A stretch of DNA of 64,000 nt, from positions 1 through 64,000 of the forward strand of contig CAYZXL010000013.1 of the NCBI GenBank assembly GCA_964482435.1, written 5' to 3'. The number at the start of each line of letters is the position of its first letter. The first letter of the stretch is position 1. A model generated the notes under the pieces. It worked only from the letters and a program-made list of their open reading frames with translations. It was not told where the DNA came from and ran no database searches. This stretch comes from CAYZXL01 sp964482435. Its GTDB lineage: Bacteria; Auribacterota; JABMQX01. The position numbers and the translations under genes were made by a program. Of this stretch, positions 17,288 to 25,290 are shown piece after piece.

Positions 17288-17563
17288 TCAGCCCCATAGA
17301 CGCACTGTCCGGCCTGTCCTGCTGGGTTTCTGCTCTTGATGGCGCTGAAAGGCGTACCGCGAATCCGCTCGCGCGACCCGCCGCGCTGTGGAGTCTCGCG
17401 TAACGTTCGCCAGAGCCACAAGCGCCCGCCCCGTCGAAAGCCACCCCGTCGCCTTCGCCCGCCTTGCCAGCGCTCGCCTCCTCGCCAACTGTGATTTACC
17501 GGCAGCCCAGCCGTAAAGACCTCTTTTCGGATGGAACCATTTCCTCGCTCTTCTTCGTGCCAT
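17288..17563 (-). CDS. Hypothetical small, very basic protein
   Basis: 91 residues, MARRRARKWFHPKRGLYGWA onward, with a run of Arg/Ala helices and WLSTGRALVALANVTRDSTA. GGAGG lies about ten bases before the ATG. It sits between ncRNA unit B and the terminase gene on the same strand. Composition suggests a nucleic-acid-binding or virion protein, but no family is recognised. An overlapping 111-codon frame reads less like protein. Confidence 0.45.
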   Translation of the reverse strand: MARRRARKWFHPKRGLYGWAAGKSQLARRRALARRAKATGWLSTGRALVALANVTRDSTARRVARADSRYAFQRHQEQKPSRTGRTVRLWG

Positions 17564-17720
17564 TCTTCCGCTACCTCCGTTTTTGTGTCAGTGCTCTTCA
17601 TCAAGCAGTCCGCAGTCCCGCTGGCTGCCGCCGACTCAGTGGGAATCCGCGTTTCACCTACGAATCATCCCCGTGCTCTTTTCTCGCACAAACTCCAATG
17701 CGATTCCTTCGCCCGAAAAC

Positions 17721-17835
17721 ACAAAAAGGGCAGAACCTCCCAGAACGGGAGAATCCTGCCCTGTTCTATTCTCAGTGGCAGTTACAGGCGATTGTTGAGC
17801 TCGACAGCCACAAGCCCGACCCTTGTCACCACTTT
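17721..17835 (-). ncRNA. Candidate phage-associated sRNA or attenuator leader (unit B)
   Basis: Same design as unit A: promoter at 17842-17870, then about 115 nt to a strong intrinsic terminator. Shared with unit A are the bases straight after the -10 (TGCCAAA), a GTCGAG box, and CACTGAGAATAGAACAGGGC versus CGCTGAAAAGAGAACAGGGC before the terminator. The terminator stem sequences differ while its form is kept, which suggests selection on structure. A 15-codon frame exists inside but no convincing gene. It points toward the 91-residue ORF and the terminase gene. Confidence 0.6.
17723..17761 (-). terminator. Intrinsic terminator of unit B
   Basis: Minus-strand stem 17761-17747 with 17741-17728 (GGGCAG...CTGCCC outside, TCCC...GGGA inside), loop of five, then TTTTT at 17727-17723. 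Confidence 0.8.
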
Positions 17836-17841
17836 GGCAAA

Positions 17842-17870
17842 ATCATACCATAAGCCCTACAATATGTCAA
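17842..17870 (-). promoter_or_regulatory. Promoter of unit B
   Basis: Minus strand TTGACA (17870-17865), 17 nt ending TGG, TATGAT (17847-17842). Confidence 0.75.
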
Positions 17871-17916
17871 TAAAGGCGCACCAAGCGCAACCTGCCGGAA
17901 AAAGTACGCAGCCCTA

Positions 17917-17944
17917 TTGACAAATTGGGACTTCATGGTATGAT
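17917..17944 (+). promoter_or_regulatory. Divergent promoter of unit C
   Basis: TTGACA 17917-17922, 16-nt spacer ending TGG, TATGAT 17939-17944. It faces away from the unit B promoter, 46 bp between the -35 boxes, and the two promoters share GACTTCATGG/GGGCTTATGG-like spacers. Confidence 0.75.
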
Positions 17945-17950
17945 TATACT

Positions 17951-18009
17951 GTCATCCCTGTGAGACCGGTGTTTCACGGGCCCCAAGCTCCGGTGGGCTT
18001 GGGCTTTTT
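17951..18009 (+). ncRNA. Candidate short sRNA (unit C)
   Basis: The promoter at 17917-17944 is followed only 40 nt later by a terminator, predicting a transcript near 58 nt. It contains two hairpins, GTGAGAC-CGGT-GTTTCAC at about 17960-17977 and CCCAAGC...GCTTGGG at 17982-18003 with a U-rich tail. No ORF fits. Downstream is the 3' end of the oppositely oriented prenyltransferase gene. Confidence 0.55.
17982..18009 (+). terminator. Intrinsic terminator of unit C
   Basis: CCCAAGC (17982-17988), eight-base loop, GCTTGGG (17997-18003), then CTTTTTC. Confidence 0.8.
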
Positions 18010-18137
18010 CATTTTGGAGGGTGGTCATACAGTCACGCGGCCGGCCCAGTGGAAGTGAACGAGCCTCGTGGGTCACCCGTGCGTTTCTATCCCCGCTGTA
18101 AGCGTCACCCGAGTTCCCCATGCCTGGCCAACAAACC

Positions 18138-19085
18138 TCAGGCTGCTCTCCCAAGCAATTTGTCCACGAGAAAGCCCGCTGCCAGCAGGATGCCGACTAA
18201 CAAATGCAGAGCGATGGTTGCGGCATTCGCCGGGAGGAGGTCGGGAGGATTGGCATAGTGTCGCCTTGAGACGGCGATGGCCTTGTACGCGATGGGAGTG
18301 GACAGAAACACCGCCAGGCAGAAAATCGGAAAGACTCTCACAACGACCATCGCTACCACGAAAGCATAGGTAAGCGCAACAAGGGACTGGTACACGACAA
18401 TCGCCTTCTCTCTCCCCAGCGAGACGACGAGCGTTCGCTTCCCCACGGCCCTGTCGGCTTCATAGTCCGGGAACTCGTTGATTAGCAAAACGAGCATGAT
18501 AAGAATCCCCACCGGCACGGAAGCCGCTACGACAACCAGATCGAACGAGAAAGTCTGAATCCAATATGAGCCTATCACCGTCAGCGGCCCGAATCCGAAC
18601 CCGACCGCAAACTCTCCCAGCGTGCGGTATCCGATGCGCACTGGTGAAGCCGTGTAAAAGAACCCGCACACGATTCCGGTCAGACCGAAGAGAATCACCG
18701 CCAGATGCCTCGTCACTGCGAACAGACAAGCCCCTAATATCGTTGCCCCACCAAAGCACAGAAGCGCCGCATACAGGATATGCTTCGCGGCAATCTGCCC
18801 ATCCTGTATGACTCTACTTCCCCCGCTGAACGGAGAGAAATTCCGATTTGCCGCGTCGTTTCCGCTGAGGTGGTCGTAATAATCGTTGGTCAGGTTCGTT
18901 CCGAGGTGGGCTAAAGCCACCGTCGCCAGAGCCAGGACGAAATAAATCAGATTGAATGAGCCCGTCCGATACCATGCCACCGCCGTCCCAAGAATCACCG
19001 GCACAAACGTCGCCGTCAGAAACGGCAGCCTCGCCGCCCTTATCCAGATTTTCGTTCTTTCGAGGGTTGAGGACAAAGCGCCCAT
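18138..19085 (-). CDS. menA: UbiA-family prenyltransferase, probable 1,4-dihydroxy-2-naphthoate prenyltransferase
   Basis: 315 residues, about eight to nine membrane helices. The first aspartate-rich motif NDYYDHLSGND and the second, NEFPDYEADRAVGKRTL, are those of the UbiA superfamily, binding the Mg-diphosphate of the prenyl donor. ARLPFLTATFVPVILGTAVA at the N-terminus and the spacing fit MenA, which attaches the isoprenoid tail in menaquinone synthesis. The reaction takes place in the cytoplasmic membrane. Other UbiA members (heme O, chlorophyll or archaeal lipid synthases) cannot be fully excluded. AGGAGGAG lies about ten bases before the start. No other menaquinone genes are adjacent. 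Confidence 0.8.
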   Translation of the reverse strand: MGALSSTLERTKIWIRAARLPFLTATFVPVILGTAVAWYRTGSFNLIYFVLALATVALAHLGTNLTNDYYDHLSGNDAANRNFSPFSGGSRVIQDGQIAAKHILYAALLCFGGATILGACLFAVTRHLAVILFGLTGIVCGFFYTASPVRIGYRTLGEFAVGFGFGPLTVIGSYWIQTFSFDLVVVAASVPVGILIMLVLLINEFPDYEADRAVGKRTLVVSLGREKAIVVYQSLVALTYAFVVAMVVVRVFPIFCLAVFLSTPIAYKAIAVSRRHYANPPDLLPANAATIALHLLVGILLAAGFLVDKLLGRAA

Positions 19086-19748
19086 CGCGAGATTGCTCCT
19101 CCTCAGAAATATGCTGTCGCCAACTTGGCTTTACGGTCCCGCGTCCTTCAAACAATATTACTCCCTTGCCCTGAACCCCGCAACCACGCGGCTGAGATGC
19201 ACTGGTCGGCGTCTCGCCCACGGAAGAGCATGAGCAATATGCCCGTGCCACTACAAAACTCGGTGCGCTCTTTCGTGAACCCCTTCCTGATTCTCTGTGT
19301 TCTCAGCGGTTCGCTCCTCCCCGAACGAACGCCTTACGCCGTCGGGCAAAAAACGTTTGACTTTTCTCGACGAAGCGTCTATTCGTTTGATGTGTCGGCG
19401 CGGCGCAGGCGATTCGTCGGTTGCCTTTTTCTTAATGAGGGCAAGGGCTGTTTTCGTCGGAAGGTCGCGGAGGCGCTGCTTGGTTTCTGCAGGCGCCGCT
19501 GGGTGAGTCTGCCGTGAAAATAAGCGCTGCGCGGTGACCATTCGGACGGGAACTCTTTCTCGCAAAGCCGCCAAGGACGCAAAGGAGCAAGCCCCGTGAA
19601 TCCCGGCGTCTTAGCGTCTTGGCGAGAGAAAAGATGGTTGATGGAAGGATTTTCATGGTCTCCGGGTGAGCGAAGTTCATGACGGACTGCCTTGAAATCG
19701 CCTGCGGCGGTCTGACAGCAATCGCTCTCACTTTCAAGGCGGGATTTG
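19086..19748. other. Intergenic region with dispersed repeats
   Basis: No gene is supported. A GCAGAG-family fragment (TTCTCTGTGTTCTCAGCGG) lies at 19290-19309 and a miniature inverted repeat at 19555-19635. Confidence 0.5.
19555..19635. repeat. Miniature inverted repeat, CGCAAAG/CTTAGCG type
   Basis: TTTCTCGCAAAGCCGCCAAG with GACGCAAAG on the left and CTTAGCGTCTTGGCGAGAGA with AAA on the right are imperfect inverse complements around a central segment of about 25 bp. Noncoding, directly before the ruvAB region. Confidence 0.6.
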
Positions 19749-20348
19749 ATGATTACGCGGATTCGAGGGAAACTTCTTCAGGCAGGATTGACCAGCATCG
19801 TCGTTGACGTTGGCGGTGTGGGGTACGAGATTCTCGTCTCGTTGGCGACTCATGGCAGGCTTCCGCGCGAGGGCGCCGAGGTCGAGGTTCTCACGCACCT
19901 TCACCACAAGGACGACACGATGGTCCTTTTCGGCTTCATGACGGAAGACGAGCGAGAGCTTTTCCGAATGCTCATCGGAATCCCCGGCATCGGCCCGAAA
20001 AGCGCCATCGGGATGCTCAGCGGGATGTCCGTCGAGGATTTCAAGGCTGCCATTGCCCGTGGGGACGAGAAGATGCTCAAGACCGTTCCCGGCGTCGGCT
20101 CTAAGATTGCCTCTCGTCTCATCGTCGAGTTGAAAGAGAGAATTGGCCTTGCTCCGGCGTATCAGGCTTTCTCCAGGGAGCTCGAGCCGACCGAGGAGCA
20201 GAAGCGGCTTTACGACGCGGTTCTCGCCCTCGTCAAACTCGGCTATACTCAAGCCGCCGCCCAGAAGGCTTTGAAGAGAGTGCTGGAGGAGACGAAGGAG
20301 AAAGGCACCCTCGAGGAACTTGTCAAGAAGGCTCTGAAGTATGTCTGA
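19749..20348 (+). CDS. ruvA: Holliday junction branch migration complex subunit RuvA
   Basis: 199 residues from ATG 19749 (the TTG just before is not needed). OB-fold N-terminus MITRIRGKLLQAGLTSIVVD, two helix-hairpin-helix motifs (LIGIPGIGPKSAIGML and LKTVPGVGSKIASRLIVEL) and a C-terminal RuvB-contacting domain (AVLALVKLGYTQAAAQKALK). RuvA tetramers bind four-way junctions and load the RuvB motor. Length matches the family. The stop overlaps the ruvB start by 8 bp, implying translational coupling. No ruvC in the window. Confidence 0.97.
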   Translation: MITRIRGKLLQAGLTSIVVDVGGVGYEILVSLATHGRLPREGAEVEVLTHLHHKDDTMVLFGFMTEDERELFRMLIGIPGIGPKSAIGMLSGMSVEDFKAAIARGDEKMLKTVPGVGSKIASRLIVELKERIGLAPAYQAFSRELEPTEEQKRLYDAVLALVKLGYTQAAAQKALKRVLEETKEKGTLEELVKKALKYV

Positions 20349-21357
20349 AAGGTTCGTTACCTCAACCCTTAAACGGAGGGACGTCCAGCTTGATGTATCT
20401 CTCAGGCCCCAGTCCTGGGACGATTTCGGCGGCGGCGGCAAACTGAAAGAGAGATTCCAGATATTCATCAAGGCGGCTCGTGATAGAAGCGAACCCCTCG
20501 ACCACACGCTGCTTTCGGGTCCGCCCGGTCTCGGGAAGACCACGCTTGCTTACATTATCGCCCGCGAAATGGAGGTCAACATAACGTCCACCTCCGGCCC
20601 AGTAATCGAAAGGCCGGGCGACCTCGCCGGCCTCCTCACCAATTTGCAGCACGGGGACATTTTGTTCGTGGATGAAGTCCACAGGCTCAGCCGCGTCGTC
20701 GAGGAATACCTTTATCCGGCAATGGAAGATTTCAAGCTTGACATCGTCATAGACTCCGGCCCAAGCGCGCGCTCTATCCGCCTCAACCTGAAGAAATTCA
20801 CCCTCATCGGCGCCACCACCCGAGTCGGTCTTCTCACCGCCCCGTTGCGGTCTCGCTTCGGCATGGCTGTCCGCCTCGACTTCTATTCCGCCGACGAGTT
20901 GAAAGAAATTGTTCGGCGTTCAGCGCGAATCCTCAACGTCGAGCTGGATGAGACTGGTGCTCAGGAAATCGCGAGAAGGTCCCGCGGCACGCCCCGAATC
21001 GCCAATACCCTCCTCAAGAGAATCAGGGACTACGCGCAGATTGAGGCGAACAACTTCATCACCACCGAAGTCGCCGACCGCGCCCTGAAGATGCTCGGCA
21101 TTGACGAAGAAGGCCTCGACGACATGGATAAACGCATCATCGAGACCGTTGTTTGTAAGTTCTCCGGCGGGCCAGTTGGCGTCAATACCATCGCTGTCGC
21201 CGTCAGCGAAGAAGCGGAGACCATCGAGGAGGTTTACGAACCTTATCTTATACAGAGAGGATTCCTGAAGAGAACACGCAGAGGCAGAGTCGCCACAGAC
21301 CTCGCCTACAAGCACCTCGGCATCGCGCCGCAAGCACAGCAGAAGGAGCTTTTCTGA
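20341..21357 (+). CDS. ruvB: Holliday junction branch migration DNA helicase RuvB
   Basis: 338 residues. Walker A GPPGLGKTT (60-68), Walker B ILFVDEVHRL near 107, sensor 1 LIGATTR, arginine-finger region RSRGTPRIANTLLKRIRD, and a C-terminal winged helix ending IQRGFLKRTRRGRVATDLAY. It is the hexameric AAA+ motor that drives branch migration with RuvA. All expected motifs are intact and the length is standard. Start ATG 20341 lies inside the end of ruvA. Confidence 0.98.
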   Translation: MSERFVTSTLKRRDVQLDVSLRPQSWDDFGGGGKLKERFQIFIKAARDRSEPLDHTLLSGPPGLGKTTLAYIIAREMEVNITSTSGPVIERPGDLAGLLTNLQHGDILFVDEVHRLSRVVEEYLYPAMEDFKLDIVIDSGPSARSIRLNLKKFTLIGATTRVGLLTAPLRSRFGMAVRLDFYSADELKEIVRRSARILNVELDETGAQEIARRSRGTPRIANTLLKRIRDYAQIEANNFITTEVADRALKMLGIDEEGLDDMDKRIIETVVCKFSGGPVGVNTIAVAVSEEAETIEEVYEPYLIQRGFLKRTRRGRVATDLAYKHLGIAPQAQQKELF

Positions 21358-21469
21358 AACCGGGAACTGCCTGGGACGAATCATCCTATTTGCGGCGGGA
21401 AGGGTTCCCGATGCAAGGGGTGACGGCGGATGCCGGGGCGGGCTTATTGTCTTCGCTGCCGTGCAAACC

Positions 21470-22036
21470 ATGAACATTCTTCTTCACATCTGCTGCGGAC
21501 CGTGCGCGACATTTCCTGCAAAAGCTCTTCTGGACGGCGGGCATCGCATCACCGGGTTTTTCTACAATCCCAACATCCATCCCTACACGGAATTCACTAA
21601 AAGGCTTGAAGCCGTCAAGAAATACGCCGAACAGGTCGCCCTCCCGATGATTTATCACGACGAGTACGACCTACGCAGCTTTTTGCGGGAGGTTCTGTTC
21701 AGGGAAGACGTACGCTGCCGGTTCTGCTATCGGATGCGCCTCCTGCGAACGGCGGCCGTTGCCAGAAGCGGTCAGTTCGACGCCTTCGCTTCCACCCTTC
21801 TGGTCAGTCCTCAGCAGGACCACGAGCTGATTAAATCCATTGCTGAGCAGCTCGCCGGAGAGGTCGGCGTTCAGTTTTTCTACCAGGATTTCAGGGCGGG
21901 CTATCGGCAAAGCCACGAGCTATCGAAGGCGCACGACCTCTATCGTCAGTCCTATTGCGGCTGCATTTTCAGCGAGTACGAGAGATACGCGGGCAAGAAG
22001 CATCCCCGTGGCGCCTCTTCCTCGGAAGGCGTCTGA
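21470..22036 (+). CDS. queH: Epoxyqueuosine reductase QueH
   Basis: 188 residues from ATG 21470 (a GTG at 21461 is also in frame). The DUF208/QueH signature is complete: ILLHICCGPCATFP at the N-terminus, FYNPNIHPYTEF, CRFCYRMRL in the middle and YCGCIFSE near the C-terminus. These cysteines hold an iron-sulfur cluster and a second metal. The enzyme reduces epoxyqueuosine to queuosine in tRNA, replacing cobalamin-dependent QueG. It is separated from the ruvAB pair by 112 bp. No other queuosine genes are nearby. Confidence 0.95.
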   Translation: MNILLHICCGPCATFPAKALLDGGHRITGFFYNPNIHPYTEFTKRLEAVKKYAEQVALPMIYHDEYDLRSFLREVLFREDVRCRFCYRMRLLRTAAVARSGQFDAFASTLLVSPQQDHELIKSIAEQLAGEVGVQFFYQDFRAGYRQSHELSKAHDLYRQSYCGCIFSEYERYAGKKHPRGASSSEGV

Positions 22037-22136
22037 ATTGCGCAGGATGCGCGGTAAACGGACAAAACAGGGAAGGCTTATCGAGCAGACCGTGGCTCCT
22101 CAGCCCATCAATCGTCGCGTTGGTCGGTGCCAGGCC

Positions 22137-23264
22137 ATGATGAACAATAAGTTGCGGATTGTTATCGCAGGACTCCTTCTGGTTGGCGGGTGCGTTCCGC
22201 CGGAAAGACCGCCATCCGGCCGCGCGATACGAGTTGCGGTTCTCCGGGAAGCCAGCGGCCTCACGCTCTCTTCGCAAAGCGTCTTGACGGTGAGCGATGG
22301 CTCCTCGGGGAGAGTGCTTCAGACTTCAAGGCATGGGGCCCCCGTGACCTTTACCTCCTCGTCCCGTGGCATCAGCGTCGCCGGAAGAACCCACTCCGCC
22401 CGGAGCCTCCTCGTTAAGAGCACCTCCAACAAAATCTCCCTCAACGGCAAAACCTACCCCGGCACTTTCCAAATCCTCCAGCGCGCCAGCGGCCTCCTCG
22501 CCGTCAATCTCGTTGACCTCGACACATACCTGAAAGTTGTCGTCCCTTCCGAGATGCTCCCGACATGGCCCAAAGAAGCCCTGAAAGCCCAGGCGGTAGT
22601 CTGCCGGTCCCTGGTCCTTTTCCATGCGCTGCGCAACAACCCCAGGGACTACGACATCACTTCCGACACCCTGGTTTACAACCCTGACAAGCGCGACCCC
22701 CGAACCGACAGAGCCGTTGACGCCACGAAGAACATCGTCCTTTTCTATCGCGGCAAGCTCCTCCTTTCTTACTTCTGCACTTCCTGCGGCGGATTCACCG
22801 AATACGCCGTCAATGTTTGGGAACCCGAAGGGCAGTTCCCTCCTCCCGTCGAATGTCCCTTGTGTCGAGACGCTTCTGGTTACCGATGGCGTGCGACCAT
22901 CGCCCTGCCCGACCTCCAGCGCAAGCTCCGCTCGGCGGGCATCGCCTCCGGCCGCTCCATTGCCGTCTACAAGAGGAGCACTTCCGCCGGGAGGATAACA
23001 GCCCTGAGAATCCGCACCGACGACGGAGACAAGGTTTTCGGAATCAACCGCTTCCGAATGACCATGGGACCGGACCTCATCCGAAGCGGCTTTTTCCAAA
23101 TGGAGCTGAAAGGCGGCTCAATTTCATTCACCGGCCGCGGTTGGGGGCACGGCGTTGGTATGTGTCAGAGAGGGGCAAAAGTCCTCGCCGAACGTGGCGA
23201 GTCGTTTGAATCCATCTTAGAGTTCTACTTCCCCGGCGCCCGGACGAGGAAACTGAGATGGTAA
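22137..23264 (+). CDS. SpoIID/LytB-domain lipoprotein
   Basis: 375 residues from ATG 22137 (or 22140). A lipoprotein signal RIVIAGLLLVGGCVPP gives acylation at the Cys. The SpoIID core follows: VVVPSEMLPTWPKEALKAQA, RSLVLFHALRNN, the central DAVDATKNIVLFYRGKLLL-like strand, a CTSCGG...CPLC cysteine pair, and the terminal SFTGRGWGHGVGMCQRGA motif. SpoIID proteins are lytic transglycosylases acting on denuded glycan strands of peptidoglycan; in non-sporeformers they are often tied to division or wall remodelling. The CxxC pairs may bind metal or form disulfides. The catalytic Glu in PSEM is present. Length and motifs are normal. Confidence 0.88.
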   Translation: MMNNKLRIVIAGLLLVGGCVPPERPPSGRAIRVAVLREASGLTLSSQSVLTVSDGSSGRVLQTSRHGAPVTFTSSSRGISVAGRTHSARSLLVKSTSNKISLNGKTYPGTFQILQRASGLLAVNLVDLDTYLKVVVPSEMLPTWPKEALKAQAVVCRSLVLFHALRNNPRDYDITSDTLVYNPDKRDPRTDRAVDATKNIVLFYRGKLLLSYFCTSCGGFTEYAVNVWEPEGQFPPPVECPLCRDASGYRWRATIALPDLQRKLRSAGIASGRSIAVYKRSTSAGRITALRIRTDDGDKVFGINRFRMTMGPDLIRSGFFQMELKGGSISFTGRGWGHGVGMCQRGAKVLAERGESFESILEFYFPGARTRKLRW

Positions 23265-23454
23265 ATTTCCCCACTGCCGGTCGTTGTGAGGGACTGAGCG
23301 GAACGCCCCTCATAGAGGCGTCGCGTTGTAATGGCATTAACGGAAATGGCTTACGACACGTGCGGTGGTGCTGGCTCTTCTTCTTCATCCTGCGGTGGTA
23401 CAAATTTTGCTCGCTGCGCAGTATCCCGCTCCGAGGAATCCCTGTAAAAAACAC

Positions 23455-23482
23455 TTGAATGGCCGCGAAAACGTGGTATTTT
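23455..23482 (+). promoter_or_regulatory. Candidate promoter of the pseudopilin region
   Basis: TTGAAT 23455-23460, 16-nt spacer ending TGG, TATTTT 23477-23482. The leader to the first ATG would be close to 290 nt. Confidence 0.45.
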
Positions 23483-23599
23483 ATTTAGTGGATGTTAGAG
23501 ATTTGTTTGTGGTAGGCTAAAAGGCGCATAACGAAAACGGACCGGCCGCTTTCCGTGAGACCGTTTCGCCAGGTTTAGGTAACTGCAATCATCCATTTC

Positions 23600-23784
23600 T
23601 TCCATTGCGCGTTCGGCTCACGGGAAGAACGGCAGGCACGTTCGATCCCAAGAAATCCACCAGCGGCGCGACGCCACGCGGCAAGAGCGGGCACCTCAAC
23701 CCGAGGCGCGGGAGGTGTAGGTGTTTCTTGGGATATTTTGTTCACCGGGGGAAGCCCCCGGGGAGCCGAGGGAGGTGAGGTCGA
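23600..23784 (+). promoter_or_regulatory. Structured 5' leader of the first pseudopilin gene
   Basis: Perfect 10-bp inverted arms TCCCAAGAAA (23646-23655) and TTTCTTGGGA (23724-23733) enclose a smaller CACCTC/GAGGTG stem. A strong CCGGGGGAAGCCCCCGG hairpin follows just before the ribosome binding site GGGAGGTGAGG. A reduced form of the last hairpin is kept before the second pseudopilin gene. Confidence 0.45.
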
Positions 23785-24429
23785 ATGGAGTTCAGCCGAC
23801 CGGCAAAAAAAGGTTTCACGCTCATTGAGCTGCTCGTGGTCATCGGGATAATCGGTGTGCTTGCGGCGATTCTTCTGCCGACATTGCAGACCGCCCGGGA
23901 GAAGGCTCGCACCTCCAAATGCCAGAGCAACCTCCACCAGATTGGCGTCGCCTTGCAGCAATATACCACCGACTTTCAGGGCCTCTTGCCTCACGATGAT
24001 GACAAGATACCTCCGAATAGCTGCTGGTTCTTTTTGATAGACCCCTATCTCCAGACTCGCGGGCTTGAGCCTATCGAGATAAACGAAGTTAAAATGTGCC
24101 CCGGCGTCGCTAAAGGCAAGGGGGTCCGAGCCGAGGGCTATAAGATGAACAGCCAGCTCGAAAAGCAGGGGGAGCCTTTCCGGAACATCGGCACAATCGC
24201 TCTACCATCCGCTACTGTCGCGGTCTTTGACGGGCAGACTGGTGGGCCGAGGAGAAAGTTCAAAGGAAAAGACGAAGATTTTACCGCCAGACACCAGGGA
24301 GGCGGGAACATCCTCTTTCTCGACTGGCATGTCAAATGGTATTCGCGCGCTAACGCCAAGTCGGATAGCAAGAGCGAGAACCCGAAAATCATCTGGAATC
24401 CAGAGGGAGAGACTGGTACCGGTCATTGA
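23785..24429 (+). CDS. Type II secretion/type IV pilin-like pseudopilin, copy 1
   Basis: 214 residues. Prepilin leader RPAKKGFTLIELLVVIGIIG gives cleavage after Gly with a methylated Phe, then the hydrophobic N-helix, and a DUF1559-like C-terminal part (CQSNLHQIGVALQQY, MCPGVA, GNILFLDWHVKW in place of the usual DG-HV box). Such proteins are numerous in PVC and related genomes and are thought to form pseudopili or surface assemblies; the exact role is unknown. Ribosome binding site GGGAGGTGAGG. The copy at 24646 is a tandem duplicate, so function may be redundant or diversified. Confidence 0.9.
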   Translation: MEFSRPAKKGFTLIELLVVIGIIGVLAAILLPTLQTAREKARTSKCQSNLHQIGVALQQYTTDFQGLLPHDDDKIPPNSCWFFLIDPYLQTRGLEPIEINEVKMCPGVAKGKGVRAEGYKMNSQLEKQGEPFRNIGTIALPSATVAVFDGQTGGPRRKFKGKDEDFTARHQGGGNILFLDWHVKWYSRANAKSDSKSENPKIIWNPEGETGTGH

Positions 24430-24500
24430 TGTTGGGGGCCCCTTGGGCATGAGACCCGTTAGGCGCTGAGTGCAAGACCTGGCTCGAGGGCTAGTTCGGG
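24428..24500 (+). repeat. Conserved noncoding element after pseudopilin copy 1
   Basis: GGGGGCCCCTTGGGC, then GACCCGTTAGGCGCTGAGTG and CTCGAG. The same element, with few substitutions, follows copy 2 at 25289-25365. It includes a GCCC-CTT-GGGC hairpin. Confidence 0.6.
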
Positions 24501-24645
24501 AGAACGCAGAGTCAAAAGGAGGCAGAAACGGTTCCCGGCGGCAAGGAGGATAAACGTTCTGACTGTGGAGGCCGGTAAAAGGCCCCGAACAATTTGTATC
24601 TTCGGGCTGGGGAAGCCCCCGCGGAACCGAGGGAGGTGAGGTCGA

Positions 24646-25290
24646 ATGAAGTTCAGGCGACCGGCAAAAAAAGGTTTCACGCTCATTGAGCTGCTCGTGG
24701 TCATCGGGATAATCGGTGTGCTTGCGGCGATTCTTCTGCCGACATTGCAGACCGCCCGGGAGAAGGCTCGCACCTCGAAATGCCAGAGCAACCTCCATCA
24801 GATTGGTCTGGCGTTGCAGCAATATACCACCGACTTTCAGGGTCTTTTGCCTCATGAGGATGACAAGAACCCTCCCGACAGTTGCTGGTTCTTTCTCTTA
24901 GACCCATATCTCCAGACGCGTGGGCTTGAGGAGATCGAGATAAACGAGGTTAAAATGTGCCCCGGCGTCGCTAAAAGCAAGGAGGTCCGAGCGGAGGGGT
25001 ACAAGATGAACTCCCAGCTCGAAACAACCGACGAGCCTTTCCGGAACATCGGCACAATCGCTCTGCCTTCGGCTACTGTCGGAATCTTCGACGGGCAAAC
25101 CGGCGGGGCAGCATTGAAGTTCAAGGGAAAAGACGAAGATTTTTCGACGAGACACCACGGAGGCGGGAACATCCTCTTTCTGGACTGGCACGTCAAATGG
25201 TACTCAGAGAGCAACGTCAGGTCGGACGCAAAAACCGAAAACCCGAAAATCATCTGGAACCCCGACGGAAAGGATGACGGCGATATTTGA
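24646..25290 (+). CDS. Type II secretion/type IV pilin-like pseudopilin, copy 2
   Basis: 214 residues, colinear with the preceding gene, 861 bp downstream of it. Residues 5-60 are almost identical (RPAKKGFTLIELLVVIGIIG, TAREKARTSKCQSNLHQIG). Differences cluster in the exposed C-terminal half (for example GAALKFKGKDEDFSTRH versus GPRRKFKGKDEDFTARH). Leader peptide, DWHVKW box and ribosome binding site are all retained, so both copies look functional. It precedes the VTC-domain gene by 88 bp on the same strand. Confidence 0.9.
   Translation: MKFRRPAKKGFTLIELLVVIGIIGVLAAILLPTLQTAREKARTSKCQSNLHQIGLALQQYTTDFQGLLPHEDDKNPPDSCWFFLLDPYLQTRGLEEIEINEVKMCPGVAKSKEVRAEGYKMNSQLETTDEPFRNIGTIALPSATVGIFDGQTGGAALKFKGKDEDFSTRHHGGGNILFLDWHVKWYSESNVRSDAKTENPKIIWNPDGKDDGDI

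Noticed and set aside
21358..21469. Possible preQ1 riboswitch upstream of queH
   Set aside because: The 112-bp gap shows no recognisable preQ1 aptamer or terminator.
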